Shown: positions 53,624-63,629, counted from the first letter of the stretch. The stretch: 64,000 nt of DNA from JADJPO01 sp963724535 (GCA_963724535.1 CAVRVD010000011.1:186001-250000); one strand, 5' to 3'. The notes: generated by a model not told the origin, from the letters alone. Numbers and translations: made by a program.

Positions 53624-54667
53624 GTGAGCGGCCGCGGGGTGGGTCTTGTAGTCGCCGTCGCATTGGCGGCGGCGGCGTGCGGCGGCGGAGCCGACACAGG
53701 TCGCCCGTCCCCCTCGCCACCGACCTCCTCCGCCCCACCGACGGCTGCCCCGACGACGACACGGACTGCCGCCGCCGGCCACGGTCGGATCGCGTTCCTG
53801 AGGCAGCACGAACTGTGGGTCATGGAAGCCGACGGCGCCGACCCGCGCGCCCTGGTGGCGAACCTGGTCGCGGACGGTGCCCCAGCCTGGTCTCCCGATG
53901 GGGCGAGGATCGCGTTCACAGGGTTCGACCCCGCTGAACGGGCGCCGGCGGCCGCCGTGCGCGATGTGTGGGTCGTTGACGCCGATGGCAGCGGCGCCAC
54001 AAACGTGACTCACCTGCCCGGACCCGCTGATGCGCTGTCGCCTTCCTGGTCCGCCGACGGGACCAGGCTCGTGTGGGCAACCACCGACTGGGACCTGTGG
54101 ATCATCAACGTCGACGGCAGCGACCGCAGGCAGATCACCTCCGATCCCGCCCACCAGAACCTGCCTGCGTGGTCACCGGAGGGGTCCCTCATCGCCTACT
54201 GCTCGATACCCGTTGAAGGCAACCTCGTGAGCGGGGACGAGGACGTCTGGGTGATGGAACCCGACGGCGGCGACCCTCGGCAGCTGACCGACACCGGGAA
54301 GTCGTGTTCCCCGGCCTGGTCGCCCGACGGTTCCCAGATCGCCTTCGTGACCTGGGTGTTCACGGTGACCGGCGACCACTCCGACGTGTGGGTCATGAAC
54401 GCGGACGGCTCAGCCCAACGCAACGTGACCAACGACCCCACGCGGATCGACCGGTCGCCGGCCTGGTCACCCGACGGCACGCGACTCGCCTTCGTCTCGG
54501 CAGGACCGTTCCGGGTACGAGAAGACCCGCAGCGCGGCGAGGTCATCGAACACGATCCCCCGGCCAACATCTACCTGATCCCGGCCGCCGAGGGAGGTCC
54601 CAAGACGCAGCTCACGGTCGGCGACCACGGCGACGCCGCTCCATCGTGGGAACCGGCGGAGAGCTGA
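53624..54667 (+). CDS. TolB-like WD40/PD40 beta-propeller lipoprotein
   Basis: 347 residues from GTG 53624. Signal peptide with lipobox AAAC, a Ser/Pro/Thr linker, then six or so PD40 blades each carrying PAWSPDG/PSWSADG (for example APAWSPDGARIAFTG, LPAWSPEGSLIAYC, SPAWSPDGTRLAFVS) with DVWVMxxDG repeats. It resembles the beta-propeller of TolB but without the N-terminal domain. A surface ligand-binding or sensor role is likely. Stand-alone gene. Confidence 0.85.
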   Translation: MSGRGVGLVVAVALAAAACGGGADTGRPSPSPPTSSAPPTAAPTTTRTAAAGHGRIAFLRQHELWVMEADGADPRALVANLVADGAPAWSPDGARIAFTGFDPAERAPAAAVRDVWVVDADGSGATNVTHLPGPADALSPSWSADGTRLVWATTDWDLWIINVDGSDRRQITSDPAHQNLPAWSPEGSLIAYCSIPVEGNLVSGDEDVWVMEPDGGDPRQLTDTGKSCSPAWSPDGSQIAFVTWVFTVTGDHSDVWVMNADGSAQRNVTNDPTRIDRSPAWSPDGTRLAFVSAGPFRVREDPQRGEVIEHDPPANIYLIPAAEGGPKTQLTVGDHGDAAPSWEPAES

Positions 54668-54801
54668 CCGCACAACGGCTACAGGTGCGAGCTCGGTGCG
54701 GCAAGTTGTGGGTGCCGGAAACGCGGATCAGGGCGTTGACCTGCGCGTTCACGCTCCGGCGGCGATGCGATGATCTCGCGGTGGGATTGTGCCTGGGGTA
54801 G

Positions 54802-55082
54802 GTGATCGCGCGTCGTCTCGGCGGCTGGCTGGTGTTGTTGGCTCGGTCGGAAGCGTCCAAGGACACCAAGATCCTGGTGCTGCGCCACCACGTCAACACT
54901 GCTCACCCCAGGGCTGTCCTGGGGAGTACGAAACACATTCCAACGTCCACCGGCCTCACCGTGCTTCGAGGCAGGCGGCACCACTGCGCCCGCTCCCGTG
55001 CGTGGCAACAGACCCGACGGCCACGGTCGTCCGGCGTGATCGCCTCGGCGGGCTGCTCCACGAATACGCGCAGACCGCATAA
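54802..55082 (+). pseudogene. Integrase-core transposase reduced to its two ends
   Basis: The N-terminus GGWLVLLARSEASKDTKILV LRHHV is followed, after a large internal deletion, by EYETHSNVHRPHRASRQAAP, LRPLP and RRDRLGGLLHEYAQTA in another frame. The last motif matches the end of the remnant at 40,681 (RQDRLAGILHEYAHVA). About 250 residues are missing. Confidence 0.7.
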
Positions 55083-55410
55083 CCGATGCAGAATCTCCGG
55101 CACCCACAGGCGCTGCTGGGAACCACGATCGGACCGTTCGTCGTCACCTTCCCGTATTCCGGGGTCCCCCTGGTCATCGACGCGCAAGTACCTCGTTGCG
55201 CTGTCGGTCGCCGTCACGGCCAACGGACCCGCCCTGGCGCTGTTCTTCGTTGGTGCATTCATTGCCCAGCAACGTTTCTCGCCGTCGGTGGCGATAGCCG
55301 TCGGCTGGATCGTCTTCGTGCTCACATCGGCCGCCCAGCCCTCGGGAGGGGTGAACTCGAACAGGTGGTGCTCGACGGCATCGAGGCGTCGGCGCAGCGC
55401 GAGCCCGGCG
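55083..55410. other. Interval with a membrane-protein fragment
   Basis: A plus-strand frame reads KYLVALSVAVTANGPALALF, FVGAFIAQQRFSPSVAIAV, GWIVFVLTSAAQP, about two hydrophobic helices without start or stop of their own. Looks like a gene scrap. Otherwise nothing. Confidence 0.4.
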
Positions 55411-57025
55411 CTACGCGGGTGAGGACGTGCCCGTGGCAGTCGTGAACAGCTGGCGCAGGTCGCGTTTGAGGACCTTGCCGCTGGGGTTCTTCGGCAGCGC
55501 CTCGACGATCACGACCCGCTTGGGTGTCTTGAAGCCGGCAAGGTGTTCCCGACAGTGGGCGATGATGGCCGCCTCGTCGGCACCGGCACCGGGTTTCAGG
55601 ACGACTGCGGCGGTCACCGCCTCGACCCACAGCGGATCGGGGGAGGCGAACACGGCGGCCTCGGCGACGTCCGGATGGCGGTAGAGCGCCTCCTCGACCT
55701 CACGGCTGGCGACGTTCTCGCCCCCGGTCTTGATCATGTCCTTCTTGCGGTCGACGACGGTCAGCAGGCCGTTCTCGTCGAGCACGCCCAGGTCGCCGGA
55801 GTGGAACCACCCGCCCCGGAACGCCTCGGCGGTCTTGGCCGGGTCGTTCCAGTACCCGAGGGTGGCCTGCGGGCTGCGGTGCACGATCTCGCCGACGACG
55901 CCGGGCTGCACCGGCCGGTCCGCCTCGTCGACGACCCGGGTCTCCACATTGAGTGCGGCCCGCCCCGCCGAGCCTGCGTGCACCAACTGCTCCTCGGGTC
56001 GCAGGATGGTGGCCAGCGGCGCCATCTCGGTCTGTCCGTAGAAGTTCCACAGCCGCACCTCGGGCAGTCGGCGTTGGATCTCGCGCAGTACCTCGACCGG
56101 CATCGGCGAGGCGCCGTAGTAGCCCTTGCGCAGCGAGCTCAGGTCGCGGGAGTCGACGTCGGGGTGGCGCAGCAGCGAGATCCACACGGTCGGCGGGGCG
56201 AAGAACTTGGTGATCCTCTCGGCCTCGATCGCGGCCAGGACCTGCGCCGGGTCCGGCCCGGGCAGCACGACGCTGGTGGCGCCGAGGTACACGTCCGGCC
56301 CGAGGAAGCAGTCCAGTTGGGCGCAGTGGTACAGCGGCAGGGTGTGCAACTCGACGTCGTCCGGCGGTCATCCCGCCGTCCACGATGCAGCTGACGTACT
56401 GGGCGATCAGTGCCCGGCTCGACAGCATCGCGCCCTTCGGCCGCGACTCGGTGCCCGAGGTGTACATCAGCCGCACCGGGTCGTCGTCCGCCACCACCAC
56501 CTCGCGCAGGCTCACCGGGCCGGACCTCGCCCAGCCGGCGACGTCCTCCCACCCCGGCTCGGGGGCGGTGCCGGCCAGCGCGATCCAGCCGCGCACGCCG
56601 TCCGGGGTGCCCGCGACCTGGACGGCGTGGGCGACCTGCGGGTACAGCGCATCCTCGACGATCACGCCCGTCGCCCCGCAGTGGTCGAGGATGTAGGCGA
56701 TCTCCTCGGCGGTGAGCATGAAGTTGACCGGCACCAGGATCGCCCCGAGCCGAGCGAGCGCGAACGAGGAGACCACGAACTGCCAGCAGTTGTGGGAGAC
56801 CAGCGCGATCCGCTCCCCCTGCCGGACGCCGCGCGCCGCCAGGGCGTGAGCGGTGCGGTTCACGGCGGCGTCCAGATCGGCGTAGCTCCAGCGCAGGTCG
56901 CCGTCGACAAGGGCGAGCTTGTCGGGCATCCGGGCCGCCGTCCGGTGCAGCAGGTCACCGAGGGCCTGGCTTCGGGCCCGGGTGACAGGGTCGGGGGTCA
57001 CGGCGGCTTCCACGGCTCGGTCCAT
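55411..57025 (-). pseudogene. Acyl-CoA synthetase (AMP-forming), one frameshift
   Basis: Start ATG 57025. The first frame carries the P-loop LMYTSGTESRPKGAMLS and ends its family match at GGMTAG; one extra base at about 56,359-56,363 moves the rest to another frame. There YHCAQLDCFLGPDVYLGATS, YYGASPMPVEVLREI, NFYGQTEMAPLATI, GWFHSGDLGVLDENG, DRKKDMIKTGGENVASREVE and PKNPSGKVLKRDLRQL follow to TAG 55411. Corrected, the protein would be ~537 residues and complete. Substrate is a medium/long-chain or unusual carboxylic acid. A divergent TetR remnant lies upstream. Confidence 0.88.
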
Positions 57026-57179
57026 GGCGGCTCCTTCCGGTCAAGACCAGTCTGCCCGCTCGAGCAGCTGGGATCCGTGCACCGGGAGAGGCGGGTGCGG
57101 GGGCCGTTCTCGCACTGGTCGGTCGCGCGGCAAGCCATTGATCAGGTCCTGCTGTCGCGTTGACTGGGCGCTGAACAGA

Positions 57180-57197
57180 TGTTTAGTATCCTGAACA
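57180..57197. promoter_or_regulatory. Operator-like dyad before the TetR remnant
   Basis: TGTTTAG-TATC-CTGAACA, a 7-bp dyad with one mismatch, ends at the first base of the TetR remnant's ATG and lies between it and the divergent acyl-CoA synthetase. This is the usual place for a TetR operator. Confidence 0.45.
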
Positions 57198-57423
57198 TGA
57201 GTACAGTCGTGGAGGAGGGTGATCTCACCGCCCGAGCGACCATCCGCAACTCGGCGCTACCGGCGCCTTCGACGCGATGCTCGCGGTCCTCGGCGACGGC
57301 CTCGGCGAGGCGCTCACCGAGGGAACGTCGGGGAGCCTGGCCGCCGCCGGTGGCGTAGCCGAGGTAGACCGCGACCTGGCAGTTCTCCACCCGGGAGGAC
57401 AGACGACGATGCAACAGCCATGA
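57197..57423 (+). pseudogene. TetR-family regulator with internal deletion
   Basis: ATG 57197 opens with MSTVVEEGDLTARATIRNSA L, a typical TetR N-terminus. It then jumps, with loss of the helix-turn-helix, to a C-terminal piece in another frame (TGAFDAMLAVLGDGLGEALT, VAEVDRDLAVLHPGGQTTMQ). About 150 residues are missing. It probably once controlled the divergent acyl-CoA synthetase. Confidence 0.55.
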
Positions 57424-57490
57424 CCGGCGCTCCGAACGGGTCAAGTTCGGCCGAACAGGCCGACGGACCGCACTCGATTCGTGCCTGAGG

Positions 57491-58330
57491 TCAGCCGGCT
57501 GCGACGAGGGCCACAGCAATGGCGGCCAACCCGATCCCGGCCGCTTGGGAGCGGTGGATCCGCTCCCGCAGAACCGTCGCGGCCAGCACGATGGTGGCGG
57601 CCGGGTAGAGCGCGGCGATGACGGAGACGATGGCCAGCAGTCCGCGCTGGGTGGCCAGGAGGAACAGGACCGTGGCCGCCCCGCCCAGCGGTCCCACGAC
57701 GACGCCCCGCCAGGCGTGACGAGTGCGTGGCAGCCACGGCTTGCGCAGGATCACGGCGGTGATCATCACCGCGAGGACCGCGCCGACCTGGGCGAGCGCG
57801 AGCGGGGCCAGGCCCGCCTCGGCGGAGAGCTGGCCGATGACCGCGAAGAGCAGTCCGAAGCCGAGTCCGGCCAGGACGCCGTCGACCACCCCACTCATGT
57901 GCACCGACCGTGCGATGTCGACCTGATCGCTGACCCGCGAGATGAGGTAGATGGCGGGAAACGCGCAGCAGATCCCGAACCAGACGATGGCGCTCGGTCG
58001 CTCGCCGGTGACCAGTCCGACCGCGACGGGTACCAGCGCGGAGCCGACGGCGGAGATCGGCGCGACCACGCTCATCCGGCCGCTGCTGAGCCCGCGGTAG
58101 AGGAACGCGGCTCCGACGCCGGCGCCCGTGCCGGCCAGGAGCCCCCACCACCAGTCGGCCGCGGCCGGATCCGCGCTGAAGAACGGCGCCGCGGCCAGGA
58201 TCACCACACCGGACGAGGCCTGGCCCACGACCGCCAGTGACCACGCGGAGACACGGCGCGCGAAGATCCCACCGAGGAAGTCCGAGACACCGTAGGCGAG
58301 CGCCGAGGCGAGCGCGAACACGATGGCCAC
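57491..58330 (-). CDS. DMT-superfamily transporter (EamA)
   Basis: 279 residues from GTG 58330 (ASALAYGVSDFLGGIFARRV). Ten hydrophobic helices in two EamA repeats; FLYRGLSSGRMSVVAPISAV and AALYPAATIVLAATVLRERI HR are the conserved repeat ends. Likely exporter of metabolites or drugs. The frame is open to 58489, but the extension is hydrophilic and runs into the next remnant. Confidence 0.88.
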   Translation of the reverse strand: MAIVFALASALAYGVSDFLGGIFARRVSAWSLAVVGQASSGVVILAAAPFFSADPAAADWWWGLLAGTGAGVGAAFLYRGLSSGRMSVVAPISAVGSALVPVAVGLVTGERPSAIVWFGICCAFPAIYLISRVSDQVDIARSVHMSGVVDGVLAGLGFGLLFAVIGQLSAEAGLAPLALAQVGAVLAVMITAVILRKPWLPRTRHAWRGVVVGPLGGAATVLFLLATQRGLLAIVSVIAALYPAATIVLAATVLRERIHRSQAAGIGLAAIAVALVAAG

Positions 58331-58430
58331 GCGCGGACCATATCGCCCACCCCATGACAGCGATGAACAGCCGCAGCTGTGCCGTGAGCCGAGGGCGAGG
58401 TTGGCCAGGAGCCGGCCTCGCACGCCCTCG

Positions 58431-58613
58431 TCAGCCAACGGAAGCTGCGGGTCGACCGTTGCGAACGGCCCACGGCCGAAGCCCTCCATAGATCATCTGG
58501 ACCACGGGAACCGGGACCCGTGCGCGCCGGGCCCGACGCACCAGCTCGCCGTTCAGGGCGTCGAGCTCCATCGGCTTGCCGTTGACGAGATCGAAGTGCA
58601 ACGACGAGAACAT
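58431..58613 (-). pseudogene. 2-Dehydropantoate 2-reductase-like C-terminal fragment
   Basis: 60 residues matching the end of ApbA/PanE C-terminal domains (FSSLHFDLVNGKPMELDALN; GELVRRARRARVPVPVVQMI YGGL). The N-terminal NADP-binding half is missing. The DMT open frame extends over it, but that extension is not expected to be coding. Confidence 0.6.
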
Positions 58614-58966
58614 CCCGGGGTGCCAGTCGAATCGATCGCCGTGCTCCGCGCCTACCAGCCGACCCTCACCGACACGGACGCCGACGTCCTCGCCGCCCCG
58701 CTCAAGGACCTGCCCCTGGCCCAGGCCCGGCGCGTGTCTCGCCGAGACCGCGATGCCTACCGCCGACTACCTCGGCGAGCTCGCCACCTACACCACGACG
58801 CGTCCACCAGGGTCCGCAGGTGCCTGCGGGAGGGCGCGCAGCGGTGCTGCCTGCCCGAGGGACAACTAGCGGCGCAGACGACATCTGCCCCTACCGAGTG
58901 CGTAGGCCGCGAAGAATGCTCTGTGCAGGGTCATCGGCAAAGGGCTGACCGGCCCTCTGCGCGCGA
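58614..58966. other. Scrambled interval, no gene recognised
   Basis: A plus-strand frame holds TDTDADVLAAPLKDLPLAQA R, which looks protein-like but has no start, stop or partner. Probably a further deletion scar. Confidence 0.35.
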
Positions 58967-59415
58967 TCAGCGCAGGACCACCGGAACCCGCGCCCAGCCA
59001 CCCACGGGGGGTGTCTCGCGCACGGCCGGTCGGTCCAGGGCGAGCTCGATCCAGGCAGTCCGGCCCAGGAGCTCCTCGGTGATGACCCGTAGCTCCATGA
59101 GCGTCAACGACCGACCGGGACACTCGTGTGGCCCGATGCCGAACACCAGGTTCTCCGGAGCGTGGCCCTCAGGGTCGTAGCGGTCAGGGTCGCCAAACAC
59201 CAGCGGGTCCCGGTTGGCTGCCGTCCAGTTCAGGAGGACGACCGCGCCCGCTGGGATGTGCTCCCCGCCCAGGTTCACGTCACGGGTGGCCGTGCGGCGG
59301 TTGGAAACGAAGGGGTCGTCGATGCGCAGGATCTCCTCCACGGCGGCCTCCAGCGACGCAGTGTCGCGGGCGCGGGCAAGGGCCCGCACCTGCTGCTGCA
59401 CGGCGGGCGTCGCCG
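58967..59415 (-). pseudogene. Cytochrome P450, C-terminal fragment
   Basis: About 150 residues. EEILRIDD is the K-helix E-x-x-R, and FGIGPHECPGRSLTLMEL is the haem-binding loop with the Cys ligand. The N-terminal ~250 residues are absent; at about 59,415 the sequence joins a sulfotransferase start. Cannot be functional alone. Confidence 0.8.
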
Positions 59416-59538
59416 CTAGATGTGCTGCATCCAGGTGGTGCCGCCCTTGGACGGGGGCGTGACCACGACATCGCCTGCCCGCAGCGGGAACCGTTCCCAT
59501 CGGCTGGAGTCGACCTTCAGCCCCTCGTAAGGTCGCAC
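59416..59538 (-). pseudogene. Sulfotransferase N-terminal fragment
   Basis: RYEGL-like start followed by DSSRWERFPLRAGDVVVTPP and SKGGTTWMQHI, the PAPS-binding loop of Sulfotransfer_1 proteins. It stops at a TAG created at the junction with the P450 fragment. GTG 59538 is a possible start. Confidence 0.65.
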
Positions 59539-59690
59539 CGCGTCATCATGGGATGCGGGGAGAACGTCAGCGCCCCCGCGATGGCTACTGTCGATGGACA
59601 CTTCTCGCGCGTTGCGGAGCGCCGAAGACCAGCTGGGACCCACCTGGCTGCGTGCTCGGTCCATCCACCCGTCCCGCCCACGGAGGCGAT

Positions 59691-61421
59691 GTGAAGCACC
59701 TGCCCGTGCCGGCGCTGTCCGACACGCTGGATCGCTACCTGGCCGCCGTCGAGCCGCTGCTCGATCTCGACGAGCTGGAGGCGGCCCGGTGTGCGGTGGC
59801 CGAGTTCGCCGCTGGTGTCGGCCCGCTGTGCCAGGCGGAGCTCGAGCGCTTCGCCGACCAGGAGCGGGGCGCCGGGCGGAGTTGGCTGTCCGAGGCGTGG
59901 TTGGAGGGCTACCTGAGCGTGCGCGCGCCCCTGCCGTTGAGCACCAGCTTCGGCTTCCTGCTGGCCTGGCCGACGGCCACGACCGGTCTGGCGCTCGCCG
60001 CGGAGGTCGTGCACGGCTTCGCGTGCACGCACCTGGCCTTCCTGCGCGGGGAGGCCGAGCCCGAGGTCACCTCCCGCGGGGAGCCGGTCGACTCGAGTCA
60101 GTGGCAGGTGGTCGCCGGGGGCCTGCGGCACCCCCGCCCGGGAGTCGACGAGATCCGCACCGGACCGGGCGATGCCGCCAACCGTGAGATCGGCGTGCTG
60201 TGGCGGGGGCGCTGGCTCGCCGTCCCGATCAGCGACCGCGCCGGCGCCGCACTGCCGCGCGCCACGGTGCAGGCCGCACTGGCCCGGGTCGTCGAGCTCG
60301 CACCGGCCGACCGGGACGTCACGGCCATCTCCTACCTGGGCGGCGACCAGACGGCCGCCTGCGTGGACCGGTTGCTGGCCGATCCCGAGAACCGGTGCAC
60401 CTACGACCGGATCGCCGACGCGCTGTTCGCCGTGCACCTCGACGACTCGGCACTGGACCCGCAGGGAACCCGGGCACGGGAGGCCGACTACCTGCGCCGG
60501 GTCTCCTTCGAGCCCGGACGAGCCTGGACCTACAAGCCGCTGACCTACCAGGTGCACCTCGACCACCCTCTCGTGGCGCTGCACATGGAGCACAGCGTGG
60601 CGGACGGCGGCACGCTGCAGGCGCTCATCGCGCAGGCACACCGCGCGGCCGCAGTCGATCCGCAGCCGTCCCCCCCGGCCGGGCAGACGCCCGCAATCGC
60701 CGAGCTGTCATGGCGGATCCCGCCGGATCTCGCCGGCGAAATCGAGCGTGGCCTGGCTGACTACCGTGACCGGCTGGCGCCGTTGCACGTCCAGATCGTG
60801 CGCACCGCGAACCCGGCTCCCGCTGGCGTCCGGATCAGTCTGGACGCCGTCCAGCAGTGGGTCATGCTGTTCGCACAGCTGGCTACCTTCGGCCGGGTGC
60901 GCAGCACCTACGAGTCCGTCGACATGCGCGAATACGCCGCAGGCCGCACCGAGTGCCTGCGACCGAACACCCCGCAGGCGGTGGCCCTGACCCGGGCCCT
61001 GGTCGCGGGCACCGCCACGCCGGACCACGTCGGCGGGGCGCTCGACGCGCACCGCGACTGGGTGAAGGCGGCCAAGGCCGGGCATGGGGTCGATCGGCAC
61101 CTGCTCGGGCTGAGGCTGGCCGCCGAGCGGCTGGACGCTGTCTCGCCCCTGCACCGAAGCGAGGCCTACCGCCGACTCACCACCGACTTCCTGTCCACCA
61201 CCTCGATGGGTGGCCGTGATCAGATCGTGAGGTGCACGTTCTCCCCGACCAGCCGAGGTGGGTTCGGCTTCTACTACGCGGCCCGCGGGGCTAGCTGGAG
61301 TTCACGGTGGGTCACCGCCAGGACGAGGCCGAGCAGGCCGACGAGCTGGTGCGCCAGCTGCACGTCGGCGTCGAGCGGCTGACGGACGTGCTCGGCGAGT
61401 GGACGGCGGGCTGCCGGTAGG
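59691..61421 (+). pseudogene. Choline/carnitine O-acyltransferase family, C-terminal frameshift
   Basis: GTG 59691 with GGAGG 5 bases upstream. LPVPALSDTLDRYLAAVEPL, CTYDRIADALFAVHLDD, VALHMEHSVADGGTL (catalytic His), STYESVDMREYAAGRTECLR (carnitine/CoA-site motif) and TDFLSTTSMGG are all family landmarks. At about 61,280-61,295 the frame breaks. The correct end, LEFTVGHRQDEAEQADELVR ... EWTAGCR, lies in the next frame and stops at 61421. With the shift the ORF runs to 61382 instead. About 576 residues if repaired. Would move acyl groups between CoA and carnitine or choline; the last ~45 residues are affected, so activity is uncertain. Confidence 0.82.
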
Positions 61422-61901
61422 GGACCGCCACGGGGCGCGGAACGCGCTCGGGCGGGTAGGTGGGCGACCTGCTGCCGATCTGTGCGAGCCACTGGACGAG
61501 ACGCCGAACGGGCCGTTGTGGCCCGCTTCGCCAGGAACCACGTCGGCCCGTCTGAGTGGCGGCTTGTGGGTGGAGTTGACGACCGAACTCGGTGGTCGAC
61601 TCCACCCACAACCCGGTCCGTCCGGACTCGGCCGGCACACCTCCTGCGTCCTTGTTCGCCCGAGCGACGAGGTCCGCCATGTTCGCCAGCTCCGAGCAAT
61701 CAGTACCGGTATGCGTCGTTCGTGCCATCCTGAACTCGTTCCTATCGTTGCTGACCGCCAGCCGATCGAGGACTACATTGCCTACGATCGTCAACAAATC
61801 CCGGTCCTGACTGTCCGTGACTGCTGTTGGTTGCGCCCCCCGACGCCACACAATCGCAGCTCGGCAACCGCAGCTGCTGGCTCCGACGACAGGAGACGTC
61901 C
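61422..61901. other. Intergenic region with a strong hairpin
   Basis: No supported gene. It must hold the promoter of the Mrp operon and any terminator of the acyltransferase gene; see the dyad at 61564-61611. Confidence 0.45.
61564..61611. repeat. 21-bp-arm inverted repeat
   Basis: TTGTGGGTGGAGTTGACGACC and its inverse (two mismatches) flank GAACTC. A stem of this length would form a stable hairpin. No T run follows, so it is not a typical terminator. Confidence 0.75.
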
Positions 61902-62369
61902 ATGCACGCCGCCGACCTCGTCGACCCTTTGCCCGCAGTGCGGCCAGGCGACGATGCCCTGGCCGCCGTCAGGCAGGTCTGTCGGCATGGTCTGCAGGGC
62001 CTCGTCGTCCCCGACGAACGGGGCGCGGTGATCCGAGCCATGTCGTCGATCGACCTGCTCCGGCTCGCCCTGTCGCGCTACGTATGGGAGGACCCCCGCC
62101 TGGCCAGGGTGTTCGACGAGCGACAAGCCGACCGGATCGCCGTGGCGCCGGTCGATATGCGAGTGGGTGACGTGGTCGGCGAGGCGACGGATCGGATCCC
62201 GACGGCGCGGCCTCAGGCGACAATCGTGGAGCTCGCCGAGCGGATGGCCCGGCAGTGCTGCCCGCCCGTCCTGGTCGAGAAGGACCAGGGTGGCCCTGCG
62301 GGGGTCGTCACCGCCAACCGCCTGCTCGAGCTGACCGTGGCCGCGACCGAGGACGAGGCCGCCCGATGA
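61902..62369 (+). CDS. CBS-domain pair protein
   Basis: 155 residues from ATG 61902 with AGGAG 6 bases upstream. Two CBS-like repeats: AVRPGDDALAAVRQVCRHGL QGLVV with VIRAMSSIDLLRLAL, and RIPTARPQATIVELAERMAR with PAGVVTANRLLELTV. CBS pairs bind adenine nucleotides and regulate transporters and enzymes. Its stop overlaps the next start (ATGA); as the first gene of the Mrp operon it may sense energy or c-di-AMP for the antiporter (inference). Confidence 0.8.
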   Translation: MHAADLVDPLPAVRPGDDALAAVRQVCRHGLQGLVVPDERGAVIRAMSSIDLLRLALSRYVWEDPRLARVFDERQADRIAVAPVDMRVGDVVGEATDRIPTARPQATIVELAERMARQCCPPVLVEKDQGGPAGVVTANRLLELTVAATEDEAAR

Positions 62370-62818
62370 CTATGGCGGCGATGGCCGAACACGGGTCCGG
62401 GGCGGACATCCGCCGGGCGGAGTCGCTGCGGCGGGAGCTGATCGACGACACCTTTGTTGGGCGGGGCACCGACGGCATCGCCGAGCGCGCCGAACGGGAC
62501 GCCGGCCTGCATGCCCGGTTCGATGACCGCGACGCCCCGGTATGCACCAAGGACGGCTTGCTGGTGTGCCTCGCCCCGCACCATCTCGTCACGAACAGCG
62601 ACGAGCTCGTCGACCTGCTCACCGATGCGCTCAGCCCGCACGAGCCATGGTGGGTCAGGGTCGGCCGGACCCGGTCCGGGCCGGGCGCCGCCGCCCGCGC
62701 CTTCGCGCAGGCCTGCGCCGCACTGGACATCGGGGAGCGGCTACATCTTCCGGAGGGTGTGCTTCACGCCCGAGATCTGTTGGTGATCGGCTGGCGCGAC
62801 CGAAAGGGGCTCGCATGA
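62366..62818 (+). CDS. Hypothetical protein in the Mrp operon
   Basis: 150 residues. SLRRELIDDTFVGRGTDGIA, DGLLVCLAPHHLVTNSDELV and EPWWVRVGRTRSGPGAAARA then FAQACAALDIGERLHLPEGV LHARDLLVIG. Soluble, alpha/beta, no known motif. It overlaps both neighbours by four bases, so it is made in step with the CBS protein and MrpE. Confidence 0.7.
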   Translation: MTMAAMAEHGSGADIRRAESLRRELIDDTFVGRGTDGIAERAERDAGLHARFDDRDAPVCTKDGLLVCLAPHHLVTNSDELVDLLTDALSPHEPWWVRVGRTRSGPGAAARAFAQACAALDIGERLHLPEGVLHARDLLVIGWRDRKGLA

Positions 62819-63348
62819 GTCCCCGGGAGCACGCTCCGGCTCAAGCCGCGCGGCACCCGAGCCCGCGGCAGCAGGCGATCCGGCGCATCCTCGGCTTGGC
62901 ACCGTTCCTCGCCGTGTTCTGGCTGGTTCTCTCCGAACACTACGAGCCCCTGCTGCTGATACTTGGCGCGCTGTCGGTCCTCCTGGTCTGCTGGCTGACC
63001 TGGAGGGCCGCCCTCGACCAGCAGCATGCGGTGACGCCCGCCTTCGCGCTGCGCCTGCCGCGGCTGGTCCTGTGGCTCGGCTGGAAGGTGCTGCTCTCGG
63101 CGTTCGCGGTGGTCTGCAAGGTCTGGTCGCCACGGCTTGTCCTACGACCAGTGGTGGCCTCGATCCCAACGCAGGAGATTCCCGAGGTGTCGCGTGTGGC
63201 CTATGCGAACGCCATCACCCTCACCCCGGGGACGCTGTCGCTGGACGTCGGCGACGACCACATCGAGGTGCACAGCCTGGAGATGACGGGTATCGACGAG
63301 CTCCGCGAGGGGGCGATGCTCAGCCGGGTGCGCCGAATGGAAGCATGA
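62815..63348 (+). CDS. mrpE: Na+/H+ antiporter subunit E (MrpE/MnhE)
   Basis: 177 residues. Two or three N-terminal helices (LGLAPFLAVFWLVLSEHYEP; LLLILGALSVLLVCWLTW) and the family segment VSRVAYANAITLTPGTLSLD with HSLEMTGIDELREG. A structural subunit of the multi-subunit Mrp Na+(K+)/H+ antiporter. ATG overlaps the upstream stop. Confidence 0.9.
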   Translation: MSPREHAPAQAARHPSPRQQAIRRILGLAPFLAVFWLVLSEHYEPLLLILGALSVLLVCWLTWRAALDQQHAVTPAFALRLPRLVLWLGWKVLLSAFAVVCKVWSPRLVLRPVVASIPTQEIPEVSRVAYANAITLTPGTLSLDVGDDHIEVHSLEMTGIDELREGAMLSRVRRMEA

Positions 63349-63629
63349 CGATGGTCTTCGCCGTCATGGTGGCGCTGCTGGTCACGATGGTGCTCGCGCT
63401 GCTCCGCGCATTCCTGGGTCCAGGCCGGTACAACCGCATCCTCGCCGTCAACATGTTCGGCACCAAGACGGTGCTCTTCATCGCGGTGTCCGGGTTCCTC
63501 TTCGGCCATCCGGGCTTCCTCGACATCGGGATTCTCTACGCACTGGTCAATTTCCTGGCGACTGTCGCCGTGCTCCGACTGACCCACTACCCGGAGTTCG
63601 TGGGTCAGCAGGAGGGGGAGCAGACGTGA
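63345..63629 (+). CDS. mrpF: Na+/H+ antiporter subunit F (MrpF/MnhF)
   Basis: 94 residues, three helices: VFAVMVALLVTMVLALLRAF, PGRYNRILAVNMFGTKTVLF and GFLDIGILYALVNFLATVAV, the conserved MrpF pattern (DRILA/NRILA, D-x-x-L). ATGA overlap with mrpE. Confidence 0.92.
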   Translation: MTMVFAVMVALLVTMVLALLRAFLGPGRYNRILAVNMFGTKTVLFIAVSGFLFGHPGFLDIGILYALVNFLATVAVLRLTHYPEFVGQQEGEQT

